From an uncultured Chlorobiaceae bacterium (GTDB taxonomy: Bacteria; Bacteroidota; Chlorobiia; Chlorobiales; Chlorobiaceae), in contig CAITSZ010000047.1 in assembly GCA_903895195.1 (NCBI GenBank), forward strand, positions 111,526-175,525: a stretch of 64,000 bases of DNA, written 5' to 3'. This document shows positions 55,215 through 64,000 of this stretch, in pieces (the first letter of the stretch is position 1; each line of letters begins with the position of its first letter). Both the position numbers and the translations under genes were made by a program. The notes below the pieces were generated by a model. That model saw only the letters and a program-made list of their open reading frames with translations, did no database searches and was not told the origin of the DNA.

Positions 55215-55571
55215 ATGTTAATGATCAGAACAATCGTCAGACCGGAGAAGGTATATGAAGTCATGCAGGGGCTGCTCGATGCCGGATATCCTGCTGTAAC
55301 CAAGATTGCCGTTGTTGGACGCGGTAAACAGCGCGGACTTCAGGTAGGTGACGTGATCTATGATGAAATTCCAAAAGAGATGCTCATTGTTGTGGTGCCT
55401 GACAGCGATAAAGATTTCGTGGTAAGAGCCATCATGGATAATGCAAAGTCTGGTGCTGAAGGCAAATTCGGTGATGGAAAGATTTTTATTTCAGCTGTAG
55501 AAGAGGTCTATACCATCAGTTCCGGTGAAAAAGAAACCGAACCGTCACTCGCATCAGCTGAGGAGGCTTAA
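55215..55571 (+). CDS. nifI1: Nitrogenase regulatory PII-like protein NifI1
   Basis: A 118-residue GlnB-family protein (NifHD1). MIRTIVRPEKVYEVMQGLLD opens the fold, GRGKQRGLQVGDVIYDEIPK is the T-loop region and GAEGKFGDGKIFI the conserved C-terminal loop. In methanogens NifI1 and NifI2 form a complex that binds and reversibly inactivates dinitrogenase when ammonia is available; 2-oxoglutarate and ATP relieve it. The placement between nifH and nifD is characteristic. GGAG lies about ten bases before ATG. Confidence 0.95.
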   Translation: MLMIRTIVRPEKVYEVMQGLLDAGYPAVTKIAVVGRGKQRGLQVGDVIYDEIPKEMLIVVVPDSDKDFVVRAIMDNAKSGAEGKFGDGKIFISAVEEVYTISSGEKETEPSLASAEEA

Positions 55572-55573
55572 CA

Positions 55574-55951
55574 ATGAAAGAAATCATTGCAGTAATCCGG
55601 ATCAGCAAAGTCAACGAGACCAAAAAGGCTCTTATTGATGCAGGAATTCCTGCCTTTACAGCTACGGGAAGGGTTATGGGTCGCGGTAAAGGAGTGGTTC
55701 ACTCCGACATTCTTCAGGGCGCCGAAGCAGGCTATACAGAGGCTATCGCTCAGCTTGGCAGTGCACCGAGACTTGTTTCCAAAAGGATTGTCACTGTTGT
55801 CGTACCTGAAGAGTTATGCAAAACAGCAATCGACACCATCATTAAAACAAACCAGACCGGAAAACACGGTGACGGCAAGATATTTGTAACGCCGATCATT
55901 GAAACTATCAGGGTCAGGACAGGAGAAAAAGACAGGGAAGCGCTGAACTAA
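55574..55951 (+). CDS. nifI2: Nitrogenase regulatory PII-like protein NifI2
   Basis: A 125-residue GlnB-family protein (NifHD2) starting two bases after nifI1. MKEIIAVIRISKVNETKKAL, GRVMGRGKGVVHSDILQGAE (T-loop region) and GKHGDGKIFVTPI are family segments. Partner of NifI1 in ammonia-dependent switch-off of NifDK. The different T-loop from NifI1 agrees with the two having distinct roles in the complex. Confidence 0.95.
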   Translation: MKEIIAVIRISKVNETKKALIDAGIPAFTATGRVMGRGKGVVHSDILQGAEAGYTEAIAQLGSAPRLVSKRIVTVVVPEELCKTAIDTIIKTNQTGKHGDGKIFVTPIIETIRVRTGEKDREALN

Positions 55952-55988
55952 GAAGATCAATTATTAAGGTGTAAACGGAGACAGTTAC

Positions 55989-57635
55989 ATGGGAACGAAC
56001 ACACATTTTCCAGATCCTTCAGTCGTCAGGGAGGAACTGATACAAAAATATCCGGCCAAGGTTGCAAAAAAACGCGCCAAGTCGATTATCATCAACGACC
56101 CTCAAATCATTCCTGAAGTACAGGCCAACGTCCGTACCGTTCCGGGAATCATCACACAGCGAGGCTGTTCCTATGCTGGCTGTAAAGGTGTGGTACTCGG
56201 ACCTACACGTGATATCGTCAACATCGTCCACGGTCCTATCGGCTGCAGTTTTTATGCATGGATGACCCGTCGTAACCAGACAAGGACCGAGTCTTTGACG
56301 GATGCCAACTACATCCCTTACTGTTTTTCAACTGACATGCAGGAGGAGAACGTTGTCTTTGGTGGTGAAAAGAAGCTGAAACAGGCTATCCAGGAGGCCT
56401 ATGACCTCTTTCATCCGAAATCCATCGCAATTTTTTCGACATGTCCGGTTGGTCTGATCGGTGATGATGTTCATGCTGCATCAAGAGAGATGCGAGAAAA
56501 ATTCGGAGACTGCAACGTTTTCGGATTCAGCTGCGAAGGGTACAGAGGGGTCAGCCAGTCAGCCGGCCACCACATTGCAAACAACGGTGTATTCAAGCAT
56601 ATGGTTGGTCGCGACAACACCCCGAGTGAAGGCAAGTTTAAACTGAACCTTCTGGGCGAATATAACATTGGCGGCGATGCTTTTGAAATCGAGCGCATTT
56701 TCGAGAAAGCAGGACTGACACTGATTTCATCATTCAGCGGCAACTCGACTATAAAACAGCTTGAAAACTCTCATACGGCTGATCTTAATGTGATCCAGTG
56801 TCACCGTTCAATTAACTATATGGGTGACATGATGGAGACCAAGTATGGAATCCCATGGATGAAGGTCAGTTTTGTCGGTGCCGAGTCGTCAGCAAAGTCG
56901 TTGCGGAAAATTGCCGAATACTTTGATGATGATGCGCTGAGAGCACAGGTTGAAGCGGTGATTGCCGAGGAGATGCCAAGGGTGAAAGCAGTCATTGACG
57001 AAATCCTCCCAAGGACAACGGGAAAGACTGCAATGCTCTTTGTCGGTGGATCAAGAGCACACCACTACCAGGATCTCTTTACTGAACTTGGCATGACAAC
57101 GGTGGCGGCGGGTTATGAGTTTGCTCACCGTGATGACTATGAAGGCCGGGATGTGCTGCCCACAATCAAGATCGATGCCGACAGCAAAAACATCGAGGAG
57201 CTTAAGGTTCTGCCTGATCCGGAACTTTACAATCCCCGGAAAACAGAGGCTGAGCTTGAGGCTTTGAAGGAAAAAGGACTTGAGATCAACGGCTACTCAG
57301 GCATGATGCAGCAAATGACCAAAAAGTCACTTGTTGTTGATGACCTCAGCCATTATGAGTCTGAAAAACTGATTGAGATCTACAAGCCGGATATTTTCTG
57401 CGCAGGCATCAAGGAGAAATATGTCGTACAGAAGATGGGTGTCCCATTGAAACAGCTTCACAGCTACGACTACGGCGGACCTTATACAGGCTTTGAGGGT
57501 GCGGTGAACTTCTATAAAGATATCGATCGCATGGTGAACAATCCTGTATGGAAACTGATTAAAGCACCATGGCAGAAAAAGGTAGCCACAAACGGAGTAA
57601 GTAAAGGACTTGAAGCCAGTTACGTTACACAGTAA
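55989..57635 (+). CDS. nifD: Nitrogenase MoFe protein alpha chain
   Basis: Carries the FeMo-cofactor where N2 is reduced. P-cluster ligands are Cys60 (TQRGCSYAG), Cys86 (HGPIGCSFY) and Cys152 (FSTCPVGLIGDD). The cofactor is held by Cys271 (VIQCHRSINY) and His491 (QLHSYDYGGPYTG), and His194 is the expected substrate-site His (SAGHHIANN). At 548 residues it is longer than the Azotobacter chain because of an insertion of about 50 residues (roughly 386-445), as in the Clostridium-type group. The molybdenum type is supported by nifE, nifN and nifB next to it. Confidence 0.98.
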   Translation: MGTNTHFPDPSVVREELIQKYPAKVAKKRAKSIIINDPQIIPEVQANVRTVPGIITQRGCSYAGCKGVVLGPTRDIVNIVHGPIGCSFYAWMTRRNQTRTESLTDANYIPYCFSTDMQEENVVFGGEKKLKQAIQEAYDLFHPKSIAIFSTCPVGLIGDDVHAASREMREKFGDCNVFGFSCEGYRGVSQSAGHHIANNGVFKHMVGRDNTPSEGKFKLNLLGEYNIGGDAFEIERIFEKAGLTLISSFSGNSTIKQLENSHTADLNVIQCHRSINYMGDMMETKYGIPWMKVSFVGAESSAKSLRKIAEYFDDDALRAQVEAVIAEEMPRVKAVIDEILPRTTGKTAMLFVGGSRAHHYQDLFTELGMTTVAAGYEFAHRDDYEGRDVLPTIKIDADSKNIEELKVLPDPELYNPRKTEAELEALKEKGLEINGYSGMMQQMTKKSLVVDDLSHYESEKLIEIYKPDIFCAGIKEKYVVQKMGVPLKQLHSYDYGGPYTGFEGAVNFYKDIDRMVNNPVWKLIKAPWQKKVATNGVSKGLEASYVTQ

Positions 57636-57662
57636 TGAAGGGAAAACGGAGACTATTGAATT

Positions 57663-59045
57663 ATGCTATTAAGACACACATCAAAAGAGGTTAAAGAGCG
57701 TGAAGGGCTTACGATCAACCCGGCAAAAACCTGCCAGCCGATCGGAGCCATGTATGCAGCGCTTGGTATTCATGGCTGTCTGCCTCACAGCCATGGTTCA
57801 CAGGGTTGCTGCTCATACCATCGGAGCACCCTGACCCGTCACTATAAAGAGCCTGTAATGGCGGCAACCAGTTCATTTACCGAAGGAGCATCGGTGTTCG
57901 GTGGTCAGGCAAACCTTCTGGCTGCAATCGATACCATTTTTTCGGTGTACGAACCTGATATCATTGCAGTGCACTCAACCTGTCTGTCTGAAACCATCGG
58001 TGATGACTTGCAGCAGATTACAAGAAAAGCAAATGATGACGGCAAAATACCGGAAGGCAAGCGTGTGATTTTTGCAAGCACACCAAGCTTTATCGGCTCA
58101 CACGTGACCGGCTATGCAAATATGGTAACCGGCATAGCTCAACAGTTTGCTGTTTCAACCGGTGCAAAGAAAAACCAGATCAACATTGTTGCCGGCTGGA
58201 TGGAACCTTCTGACATGCGTGAGATCAAGCGTCTGGCAAAAGAACTGGGCGTAAAGATTGTTCTTTTCCCGGATACCTCGGATGTGCTCGATGCACCTCA
58301 GACCGGCAAACATGAGTTCTACCCTAAAGGCGGCACCACAATACCGGAGCTGGAAAGTATCGGAGACAGCCTGCATTCGATTGCACTCGGAAGCATCAGT
58401 GCTGAACCGGCAGCAATCGCTCTGGAAAAGAAGTGCAAAGTGCCGTTTGAAACGCTTGAGGTTCCGATCGGCCTTACTGCAACTGACCGGTTCATCATGT
58501 CTCTGAGCGAGATTGGCGGAGTTACAGTGCCGGATGAAATTACAGCTGACCGGGGACGTCTGGTGGATGTTATCGCCGATATGGAACAGTATCTCTACGG
58601 CAAAAGGGTAGCGCTTTTCGGCGATCCGGACCAGCTGGTTCCGCTCACGGAGTTTTTGCTTGACCTGAATATGAAACCGGTCCAGATCGTCAGCGGTACA
58701 CCTGGACAGCGCTTTGAGAAGACCATGCGTGAGATTCTTGATGCCAGATCACCGGAAACAAAGTTCAAAAACGGTATTGGTGCAGATATGTTCCTGCTTC
58801 ACCAGTGGATGAAGAATGAGCCTGTTGATCTTCTGATCGGCAACACCTATGGCAAGTATATGGCCCGTGACGAAGACGTTCCGTTTATCCGGTTCGGTTT
58901 CCCGATTCTTGACCGTATCGGTCACAGCTACTTCCCGAATGTCGGGTACAGCGGCGGCTTGAGACTGGTTGAAAAGATTCTCACGGCCCTGCTTGACCGC
59001 CAGGATCGCGATGCGCTTGAAGAAAAGTTTGAACTGGTCATGTAG
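57663..59045 (+). CDS. nifK: Nitrogenase MoFe protein beta chain
   Basis: Forms the alpha2-beta2 MoFe protein and shares the P-cluster. Ligands are Cys24 (PAKTCQPIGA), Cys49 (HGSQGCCSYH) and Cys107 (HSTCLSETIGDD). These are spaced as in Azotobacter NifK but shifted by 46, because the N-terminal extension is missing (460 residues in all), again as in Clostridium-type nitrogenases. It starts 27 bases after nifD. Confidence 0.98.
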   Translation: MLLRHTSKEVKEREGLTINPAKTCQPIGAMYAALGIHGCLPHSHGSQGCCSYHRSTLTRHYKEPVMAATSSFTEGASVFGGQANLLAAIDTIFSVYEPDIIAVHSTCLSETIGDDLQQITRKANDDGKIPEGKRVIFASTPSFIGSHVTGYANMVTGIAQQFAVSTGAKKNQINIVAGWMEPSDMREIKRLAKELGVKIVLFPDTSDVLDAPQTGKHEFYPKGGTTIPELESIGDSLHSIALGSISAEPAAIALEKKCKVPFETLEVPIGLTATDRFIMSLSEIGGVTVPDEITADRGRLVDVIADMEQYLYGKRVALFGDPDQLVPLTEFLLDLNMKPVQIVSGTPGQRFEKTMREILDARSPETKFKNGIGADMFLLHQWMKNEPVDLLIGNTYGKYMARDEDVPFIRFGFPILDRIGHSYFPNVGYSGGLRLVEKILTALLDRQDRDALEEKFELVM

Positions 59046-59081
59046 TAAAAAGCAGTACAACATTGTTAAGGGAGTTACGCT

Positions 59082-60443
59082 ATGGAACAGATCAGCATTC
59101 TCGAAGGAAGACACAAGCAGGTTTTCGAAAAGAAAACAGGTGGTGAGCAGGTCGAAATTGCCTGCGACACCTCCAGCCTTTCAGGATCTGTAAGTCAGCG
59201 TGCCTGCGTCTTCTGCGGTTCCAGGGTGGTTCTCTATCCAGTAGCCGATGCCCTTCATCTTGTTCACGGTCCGATCGGATGTGCCGCCTATACGTGGGAC
59301 ATCCGGGGGGCTGTCTCTTCAGGCCCTGAATTGCACCGGTTGAGTTTTTCCACCGACCTTCAGGAAATGGACGTCATTTACGGCGGTGAAAAGAAACTCT
59401 ATCACTCGCTCATAGAACTGATAGAGCAGTATAAACCGAAAGCCGCTTTTATTTATTCGACCTGCATTGTCGGCCTTATCGGCGATGATATCGAGGCCGT
59501 CTGCAGAAAAGTTGCAAAAGAGACGGGAATCCCTGTGCTCCCGGTTCACTCCGAAGGGTTCAAGGGTACTAAAAAAGATGGCTACAAAGCTGCCTGCCAC
59601 GCGCTGATGCAGCTTATCGGCACAGGATCAACCGAGGATATCAGCAAGTACAGCATCAATATCCTTGGCGAATTCAACCTTGCAGGGGAAGCGTGGATTA
59701 TCCGGAAGTACTACGAAAAAATGGGTATCGAAGTTGTATCGACTCTGACGGGTGATGGACGCATTGACGCTGTAAGAAGAGCACATGGAGCTTCACTCAA
59801 CGTGGTTCAGTGTTCCGGGTCCATGACCTGGCTGGCCAAAGAGATGGAACAGAAATACGGCATTCCCTATATCCGCGTCTCTTATTTTGGTATTGAGGAT
59901 ATGTCAAAATCGCTCTACGATGTTGCGAAACATTTCCCTGAACGCCCGGATATTATGGAAGCGGCAAAACAGGTTGTCAGTGAGGAGGTGAAAGAGCTTT
60001 ACCCGTCACTTCAGAAGTTCAAAAAAGCACTTACAGGAAAGAAGGCTGCGATTTATGTCGGTGGTGCATTCAAAACATTTTCGCTGATCAAGGCACTCCG
60101 TTCAATCGGCATGTCGGTGGTACTTGCCGGATCTCAGACAGGCAACAAGGATGACTATGCACGACTGAAGGAGATGTGCGATGAAGGAACAGTGATTGTG
60201 GATGACTCAAACCCTGTTGAGCTTTCGAAATTCATTCTGGAAAAAGAGGCTGACCTGCTTATCGGGGGGGTGAAGGAACGTCCGATCGCCTTCAAGCTCG
60301 GCATTGGATTCTGTGATCACAACCATGAGAGAAAAATTCCTCTCGCCGGATTTGTGGGCATGTATAATTTTGCACTGGAGGTCTATCAATCGGTCATGAG
60401 TCCGGTATGGCAGTTCGCTCCAAGAAAAGGAGTCAAAAAATGA
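59082..60443 (+). CDS. nifE: FeMo-cofactor scaffold protein NifE
   Basis: A NifD paralogue of 453 residues. With NifN it forms the scaffold on which the NifB-cofactor is matured by adding Mo and homocitrate. NifD-like Cys ligands occur in ACVFCGSRVV and HGPIGCAAYTW, plus IYSTCIVGLIGDD and NVVQCSGSMTW. GGGAG upstream of ATG supports the start. Its TGA overlaps the nifN ATG, so the two scaffold subunits are translationally coupled. Confidence 0.97.
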   Translation: MEQISILEGRHKQVFEKKTGGEQVEIACDTSSLSGSVSQRACVFCGSRVVLYPVADALHLVHGPIGCAAYTWDIRGAVSSGPELHRLSFSTDLQEMDVIYGGEKKLYHSLIELIEQYKPKAAFIYSTCIVGLIGDDIEAVCRKVAKETGIPVLPVHSEGFKGTKKDGYKAACHALMQLIGTGSTEDISKYSINILGEFNLAGEAWIIRKYYEKMGIEVVSTLTGDGRIDAVRRAHGASLNVVQCSGSMTWLAKEMEQKYGIPYIRVSYFGIEDMSKSLYDVAKHFPERPDIMEAAKQVVSEEVKELYPSLQKFKKALTGKKAAIYVGGAFKTFSLIKALRSIGMSVVLAGSQTGNKDDYARLKEMCDEGTVIVDDSNPVELSKFILEKEADLLIGGVKERPIAFKLGIGFCDHNHERKIPLAGFVGMYNFALEVYQSVMSPVWQFAPRKGVKK

Positions 60444-61792
60444 AGCATGCAAAAACAGCAACACAGAACGCCTGTAAGCTCTGCAACCCTCTCGGGGCAT
60501 GCCTTGCCTTCAGAGGAATAGAAAACTGCGTTCCGTTCCTGCACGGTTCTCAAGGATGTGCGACCTATATACGTCGGTATCTGATAAGCCATTACAAGGA
60601 ACCGATCGATATCGCTTCATCGAACTTTCATGAAGAAACAGCTGTATTCGGCGGCAGTCATAACCTTAAAATCGGACTGAAAAACGTCAGCAAGCAGTAC
60701 AAGCCTGAAGTTATCGGCATTGCGACAACCTGCTTGAGCGAGACAATCGGGGATGATGTTCCGATGATCATCAGGGAGTATAAGCAGGAGTTCAAAAACG
60801 GCTCACCGATGCCGATCATGATTCATGCATCAACGCCAAGCTATATGGGAAGCCATATTGACGGGTTTCACGCAGCTGTGCGGGCGACGGTTAAAACTCT
60901 TGCTGAAAAGGGAGCCCGGGAGAAGCTGATCAACATTTTCCCGAACATGGTGTCCCCGGCAGATATCCGGTACCTCAAGGAGATTCTTGAAGATTTCAAG
61001 GTGCCCTATATGCTCCTGCCTGACTATTCGCAGACTATGGACGGCGGACCGTGGGGTGAATATCACCGGATTCCTCCGGGAGGGACTCCTGCAAGTGCAA
61101 TTGCAATGGCTGGCAGTGCAATTGCAAGCATCGAGTTCGGCTCAACCCTGGAGCCATCTAAATCGGCTGCCGGGTACCTCGAGGAGGCTTTTGGTGTACC
61201 AAGGTATCATATGGCCCTGCCTATCGGCATCAAGGAGAGCGACAAATTTTTCACGCTGCTTGAAACGCTCACCCAGCAAGAGCGGCCTGAAAAATATGAC
61301 GATGAACGTCGCCGTCTGATTGACGCATACGCTGACGGACATAAATATGTGTTTGAGCAGAAAGTAATCATCTACGGTGAAGAGGATCTTGTGGTCGGCA
61401 TGACCGCTTTTCTCACTGAAATCGGCATTACACCCATACTCTGCGCTTCGGGAGGAAAAAGCGGCCTGTTGAGAAAAAGCATCAAGGAGCTGATTCCCGG
61501 TATGGATGAGCTCGGTATCAAGGTGCGGGAAGGTGTGGATTTTGTTGATATCGAGGATGAAGCAAAGTTACTGAAACCCGATTTTCTCATCGGCAACAGT
61601 AAAGGGTACACCATGTCAAGAAAAAACAATATCCCGCTGATCAGGCTCGGCTTTCCGATTCACGACCGGTTCGGAGGACAGAGAATGCACCATCTGGGGT
61701 ATAGAGGCACACAGGAACTGTTTGACCGGATTGTCAACACCGTTATCGAACAGCGGCAGAATGCTTCATCAATCGGCTATACATACATGTAA
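60440..61792 (+). CDS. nifN: FeMo-cofactor scaffold protein NifN
   Basis: A NifK paralogue of 450 residues, partner of NifE. Cys-containing motifs are NACKLCNPLGACLAF, LHGSQGCATYIRR and ATTCLSETIGDDV. I choose ATG 60440, which overlaps the nifE stop (ATGA) and has AAGGAG upstream; the longer frame from 60407 would add 11 residues inside nifE. It is followed by nifB after 12 bases. Confidence 0.97.
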   Translation: MKHAKTATQNACKLCNPLGACLAFRGIENCVPFLHGSQGCATYIRRYLISHYKEPIDIASSNFHEETAVFGGSHNLKIGLKNVSKQYKPEVIGIATTCLSETIGDDVPMIIREYKQEFKNGSPMPIMIHASTPSYMGSHIDGFHAAVRATVKTLAEKGAREKLINIFPNMVSPADIRYLKEILEDFKVPYMLLPDYSQTMDGGPWGEYHRIPPGGTPASAIAMAGSAIASIEFGSTLEPSKSAAGYLEEAFGVPRYHMALPIGIKESDKFFTLLETLTQQERPEKYDDERRRLIDAYADGHKYVFEQKVIIYGEEDLVVGMTAFLTEIGITPILCASGGKSGLLRKSIKELIPGMDELGIKVREGVDFVDIEDEAKLLKPDFLIGNSKGYTMSRKNNIPLIRLGFPIHDRFGGQRMHHLGYRGTQELFDRIVNTVIEQRQNASSIGYTYM

Positions 61793-61804
61793 AGGGAGGA
61801 CACC

Positions 61805-63079
61805 ATGTCATTACAAATAGAAAACCACCCCTGTTTCAACGATGCGTCGCGCCATAAGTTCGGCCGCATTCACCTCCCTGTTGCACCGAAATGCAACATC
61901 CAGTGCAACTACTGCAATCGTAAATTCGACTGCATGAACGAAAACCGTCCGGGCGTTACCAGCAGGATACTTTCGCCATTGCAGGCACTGCACTATCTCG
62001 AACAGGCGTTAGTGCTTTCGCCCAACATCGCCGTTGTGGGAATTGCAGGTCCCGGGGATCCTTTTGCCAACCCGGATGAAACCATGCAAACGCTCCGGCT
62101 GGTAAGGGCAAAATATCCGGAAATGCTTCTCTGCCTGGCTACGAACGGCCTTGAGCTGCTGCCTTATATCGATGAACTTGCCGAGCTGAAGGTCAGCCAT
62201 GTAACCATCACTATCAATGCTATCGATCCGGTAATCGGTGCGGAGGTCTACGCCTGGGTCAGATACAAAAAGAAAATATACCGAGATGTCGAAGCCGCCA
62301 GGGTGCTTATCGATAACCAGCTTGAGTCGCTGAAAAAGCTTAAGGAAGCGGGCATAACAGCTAAGGTGAACTCGATTATTATTCCGGGCATCAACGATCA
62401 GCATGTTATAACTGTAGCGTCTAAAGTGGCTGAACTTGGAGCAGATATCCTGAACTGCCTGCCATACTACAGCACAACTGAAACTGTTTTTGAAAACATC
62501 GAGGAGCCTTCGCTGGAAATGGTAGCGGAAATTCAGAATGCCACCAGCGAGTATCTGCCGCAAATGAAACACTGCGCGCGCTGCCGGGCAGATGCGGTCG
62601 GAATTATCGGTGAGCTCAACAACGAAGAGATGATGAAAAAGCTCGCAGAGGCCGCAGCGTTGCCGAAGAATCCATCGGACACACGCCCCTACGTTGCTGT
62701 AAGCAGCATGGAAGGAGTATTGATCAACCAGCACCTCGGAGAGGCAGACCGTTTTCTGATTTATGGCTTCAACCATTCCAATGGTGATTGTATCCTTGTC
62801 GATTCCCGGACAGCACCACCATACGGCGGGGGTCAGGAACGGTGGAAATCGCTTGCAGACACACTGCACGATTGCAGAGCGCTCCTCGTCAATGGTGCCG
62901 GGGACTCGCCGACCAAAGTGATGAAAGCAAACGGCATTGAGGTCATGGTTCTTGAGGGAGTCATAGAGGAAGCTGTTCACGGAATCTTTAGCGGTCAGGA
63001 CCTGAAACATCTCATGAAAAGCAGTCAAATCCATGCCTGCGGCTCAAGCTGTTCGGGTACCGGAGGCGGATGCGGATAA
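61805..63079 (+). CDS. nifB: FeMo-cofactor biosynthesis radical SAM protein NifB (with NifX-like domain)
   Basis: Radical SAM enzyme that builds the [8Fe-9S-C] NifB-cofactor core. The SAM cluster motif is Cys30-x3-Cys34-x2-Cys37 (KCNIQCNYC). GIAGPGDPFANP and INSIIIPGIND-like segments follow. Residues about 305-400 are a NifX/NafY-type cofactor-binding domain (VAVSSMEGVLINQHLGEADR), and the end is Cys/Gly-rich (ACGSSCSGTGGGCG). No separate nifX gene is present, so the fused domain may replace it. GGGAGGA upstream of ATG is a strong ribosome binding site. Confidence 0.97.
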   Translation: MSLQIENHPCFNDASRHKFGRIHLPVAPKCNIQCNYCNRKFDCMNENRPGVTSRILSPLQALHYLEQALVLSPNIAVVGIAGPGDPFANPDETMQTLRLVRAKYPEMLLCLATNGLELLPYIDELAELKVSHVTITINAIDPVIGAEVYAWVRYKKKIYRDVEAARVLIDNQLESLKKLKEAGITAKVNSIIIPGINDQHVITVASKVAELGADILNCLPYYSTTETVFENIEEPSLEMVAEIQNATSEYLPQMKHCARCRADAVGIIGELNNEEMMKKLAEAAALPKNPSDTRPYVAVSSMEGVLINQHLGEADRFLIYGFNHSNGDCILVDSRTAPPYGGGQERWKSLADTLHDCRALLVNGAGDSPTKVMKANGIEVMVLEGVIEEAVHGIFSGQDLKHLMKSSQIHACGSSCSGTGGGCG

Positions 63080-63189
63080 CCGATCAGATCCCTCCCAAAC
63101 GTCGGGATGACAAAAGGGAGGAATCTCTTGCTGCCAAACATGTATCAAAAAAAATATATCAGTAACCATAACTCTTACGAACCACCATC

Positions 63190-63498
63190 ATGGACAAACC
63201 AAAACATCACATTTTTGTCTGCGCAAGTTTCAGGGCCCAGGGCACTCCTCAGGGTATCTGTCACAAAAAAGAGTCGCTCAGCCTTATTCCCTACCTTGAA
63301 AGCGAACTCTCTGACCGCGGGATGACTGATGTAGCCGTCTCAGCAACCGGCTGCCTCAATATCTGCGAAAAAGGGCCTGTCGTAGTCATTTATCCTGAAA
63401 ACTTCTGGTATGGAGAGATCGACGGGGAAGAAAAAATCGACGAGATTCTCGACGCACTCGAGAATGGAGAAGCCTGCGAAGCCCACCTTATAAGCTGA
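63190..63498 (+). CDS. Thioredoxin-like [2Fe-2S] ferredoxin of the nif operon
   Basis: A 102-residue ferredoxin of the thioredoxin-fold (Shethna/NuoE-like) type. The four ligands are Cys11, Cys24, Cys55 and Cys59 (FVCASFRAQG, GICHKKES, TGCLNICEKGP). Similar ferredoxins are encoded beside nif genes in other diazotrophs. It may donate electrons to nitrogenase or to cofactor assembly; the exact role is not shown by sequence. It is the last gene before the operon terminator, 110 bases after nifB. Confidence 0.92.
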   Translation: MDKPKHHIFVCASFRAQGTPQGICHKKESLSLIPYLESELSDRGMTDVAVSATGCLNICEKGPVVVIYPENFWYGEIDGEEKIDEILDALENGEACEAHLIS

Positions 63499-63513
63499 CA
63501 CTTTATCCGGTTA

Positions 63514-63554
63514 GTGCTGTCTGAAAAAAACAGAAGACAGCACGCCGTTTTTTT
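63514..63554 (+). terminator. Intrinsic terminator of the nif operon
   Basis: GTGCTGTCT (63514-63522) pairs with AGACAGCAC (63535-63543) across a 12-nt A-rich loop and is followed by GCCG and eight T. It lies 15 bases after the ferredoxin stop and closes the nif operon. Confidence 0.88.
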
Positions 63555-63630
63555 TAGCCAGCGTTATAACTGCAAAAACATATCGAAACTGTCCTTTTTC
63601 TCCGCAACACCTGTTCTTTCTTCGTTACAC

Positions 63631-63864
63631 CTACCCGGCGCTCTCCGGCGTCGGGATTTTTTCCCAAAAAAATGATTTCGTCCAAGGGTCTTCGCCCTGG
63701 AATAGTTTTTCAAAAAAGCTTTGGGTTCTTGCGCCTGCATAACCCTGAACGGTTCTCATCAGTTTCGATTTGTCCATAGTGCGCGCTTTCTTTGCGACAT
63801 GACGTACAACACTCTCCTTATCCTCGGCAAGGAGATGAAGATTGTTCATGAGATCAATCATCAT
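63631..63864 (-). CDS. Small hypothetical protein, possible C-terminal remnant
   Basis: A 77-residue frame that I do not recognise with confidence. Its helical, charged sequence (SVVRHVAKKARTMDKSKLMR; YAGARTQSFFEKLFQ) looks like real protein and recalls the C-terminal helical part of some toxin-antitoxin antitoxins or regulators. There is no ribosome binding site before ATG 63864, so it may be a remnant. It is divergent from a partial gene at the window edge. Confidence 0.4.
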   Translation of the reverse strand: MMIDLMNNLHLLAEDKESVVRHVAKKARTMDKSKLMRTVQGYAGARTQSFFEKLFQGEDPWTKSFFWEKIPTPESAG

Positions 63865-63888
63865 TGAAAGGAGAAAGTTGTTCTCGTT

Positions 63889-64000
63889 ATGCTCTCTCTG
63901 TGGGAGAATGAGATAAAATCTTTACCTTTTCAAAAAGATATACGTATCAATTTCACAGCGGCTGAGACATTGAAGAAAATTATTATCATTGCCGGACCTA
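63889..64000 (+). CDS. Partial gene at the right edge, N-terminus of a P-loop NTPase/zeta-toxin-like protein
   Basis: An open frame runs off the window. From TTG 63970 it reads LKKIIIIAGP, which is how zeta-toxin-like and related P-loop kinases begin just before the NGAGK loop; the loop itself lies beyond the window. ATG 63889 in the same frame would add 27 residues, with GGAG about 15 bases upstream. The identity rests on ten residues, so it is only a suggestion. Confidence 0.35.
   Translation, partial: MLSLWENEIKSLPFQKDIRINFTAAETLKKIIIIAGP

Noticed and set aside
62009..63034. A 341-codon minus-strand frame antisense to nifB
   Set aside because: Long only because of the codon bias of nifB; no motif, and nifB is certain.

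Overview
The window looks like chromosomal DNA of a green sulfur bacterium (Chlorobiaceae, Chlorobium/Pelodictyon type). The case rests on several things together: the compact nitrogenase order nifH-nifI1-nifI2-nifD-nifK-nifE-nifN-nifB-ferredoxin, an AcnB-type aconitase, a bacillithiol-type bshA, a Bacteroidetes/Chlorobi-style LptD, a PEP-CTERM protein and an orphan Nif11-type peptide. No photosynthesis gene lies in the window, so the assignment is inference. No insertion sequence, prophage, rRNA operon or CRISPR array was seen.

Layout. Positions 1-1100 hold four tRNAs (Ile2/CAU, Glu, Arg, Gln) and a small Ala/Pro-repeat lipoprotein. Positions 1200-12400 hold housekeeping genes (acnB, queA-hisD, mreB, bshA), an unusual CDF metal transporter, a HAD hydrolase and an astacin-like protease. 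Positions 12400-19560 hold DUF2461, PsiE, an SRPBCC / reductase / SRPBCC cassette, and a minus-strand run queC - CPBP protease - trpA - glycosyltransferase. Positions 19600-31500 hold groES-groEL under a perfect CIRCE operator, uvrA, an Rrf2 regulator facing an alpha/beta hydrolase, lptD, the Nif11 peptide, trpB, a nine-copy heptamer repeat and tRNA-Gly. Positions 31500-41600 are more accessory: the PEP-CTERM protein, an outer-membrane barrel, tRNA-Ser, a choloylglycine-hydrolase-like enzyme, an SDR lacking its catalytic Tyr, a polyprenyl synthase, an amidohydrolase with membrane segments, an Hpt protein and a glutamine amidotransferase. Positions 41600-47500 hold a class II photolyase, rnr and a purine-salvage pair (adenine deaminase and hpt).

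Positions 47700-63550 form a nitrogen-fixation region. nifV (homocitrate synthase), nifA (sigma-54 activator) and a hybrid histidine kinase precede a divergent aldo/keto reductase and then the nif operon. The operon is preceded by a clear -24/-12 sigma-54 promoter at 54266-54281 and closed by a hairpin terminator at 63514-63554. Within it, NifH and NifDK form the enzyme, NifI1/NifI2 are PII-like post-translational regulators, NifE, NifN, NifB and NifV make the FeMo-cofactor, and the [2Fe-2S] ferredoxin is a likely electron or cluster carrier. NifD carries an insertion of about 50 residues and NifK lacks the N-terminal extension of the proteobacterial protein.

No complete new system can be claimed. 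The best leads are the orphan Nif11 peptide, the amidohydrolase with a membrane hairpin inside its fold, the SRPBCC-reductase-SRPBCC cassette, the CDF protein with three C-terminal metal-binding-type modules, and the hybrid kinase with an unassigned N-terminal domain between nifA and nifH.
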